A stretch of 64,000 nucleotides of DNA. Origin: a bacterium. Its GTDB lineage: Bacteria; Actinomycetota; Acidimicrobiia; Acidimicrobiales; Bin134. Numbering within the stretch: the first letter of the stretch is position 1; each line of letters starts with the position of its first letter. The translations under genes and the position numbers were made by a program. The stretch lies in contig JAPOVT010000029.1 in assembly GCA_026708015.1 (NCBI GenBank), positions 102,913-166,912 on the forward strand, read 5' to 3'. The notes under the pieces were generated by a model. That model did no database searches. It was not told where the DNA came from and saw nothing but the letters and a program-made list of their open reading frames with translations. Below, one piece after another: positions 63,806-64,000 of this stretch.

Positions 63806-64000
63806 TAGCTAGGCCGGTTGTCTGGTTGACAACGGATTGGCTGGGGCGTTGATGTGGTGTTGTAGGGTGCAAATGTGACTGCTTCCCCCCCCCCCCCCCC
63901 GAGTTGGCTCGTTTGTAGTTGAATCCCGGCAGGGAATTGGCGGATCTGAGGTTCCCCCTGTTGTCCGGTCACTTGGTTTATGCGGCTTGTTCTAGTCGGT
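63806..64000. other. Gene-free right end of the window
   Basis: No supported gene is visible. A GTG at 63875 opens a 15-codon frame through the poly-C run. After the run, one frame stays open for about 30 codons (RVGSFVVESRQGIGGSE) without a recognisable family. Confidence 0.4.
63885..63900 (+). repeat. Homopolymer of 16 C
   Basis: Sixteen consecutive C bases lie in a non-coding stretch. The window has no comparable run elsewhere. It could be a real slippage tract or a sequencing or assembly artefact joining two pieces. Confidence 0.9.

Overview
This is a high-GC chromosomal segment from an actinobacterium. GTG and TTG starts are frequent. Several gene families and pairings are typical of Actinobacteria: DUF3263 next to a LytR_C/VirR-like protein, a YbdK-type ligase, GpgS, HemQ, PAC2, LppM and a lone CIRCE-controlled groEL. 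The mix of anabolic genes and amide, amino-acid and pyrimidine catabolism would suit a deep-branching, uncultured group such as Acidimicrobiia. That placement is inference, because no rRNA gene is present.

Layout. 1-13.2 kb is core housekeeping: a CopC-CopD copper protein cut by the window edge, coaX, lysS, a polyprenyl synthase, clpC, a lipoprotein fused to a degenerate HAD domain, hemB, a dienelactone-hydrolase-like gene and ispD-ispF-rlmB. 13.4-21.5 kb is an accessory island with different codon use. It holds two tandem DPPF DNA methyltransferases followed by a PD-(D/E)XK nuclease (a candidate restriction-modification system), an IS3-family element with readable ends and a 3-bp target duplication, an antitoxin with only the stump of its toxin, and a DUF5131/TcmP pair. 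21.5-31.2 kb returns to core genes: YbdK ligase, tRNA-Thr, DUF3263, VirR-like protein, glycerate kinase, gpgS, MoaD/ThiS, groEL, nitrobindin, fdhD, and a DUF35-thiolase fusion.

31.2-44.3 kb concerns transport and nitrogen: two paralogous branched-chain-type substrate-binding lipoproteins either side of hemQ, amtB, larE, a complete LivHMGF-type transporter whose LivH carries an extra exported domain, a Nudix hydrolase and glnD. 44.4-51.2 kb is a second accessory patch: an HTH-MT-A70 methyltransferase with a palindromic operator, PAC2, GNAT, a heavily decayed type III restriction system, and a Clp-fold protease with a small upstream gene. 51.2-54.6 kb holds oppF-oppD, an RDD membrane protein and an ArsC-family gene in which an in-frame TGA sits exactly at the catalytic cysteine codon, a strong selenoprotein candidate.

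54.7-63.8 kb is a catabolic block: two tandem D-aminoacylase-like amidohydrolases, then beta-ureidopropionase, a class III aminotransferase, dihydropyrimidinase and a methylmalonate-semialdehyde dehydrogenase. Together the last four can take dihydropyrimidines to acetyl-CoA or propionyl-CoA, CO2 and ammonia. The last 200 bases hold a 16-C homopolymer that may be an assembly artefact.
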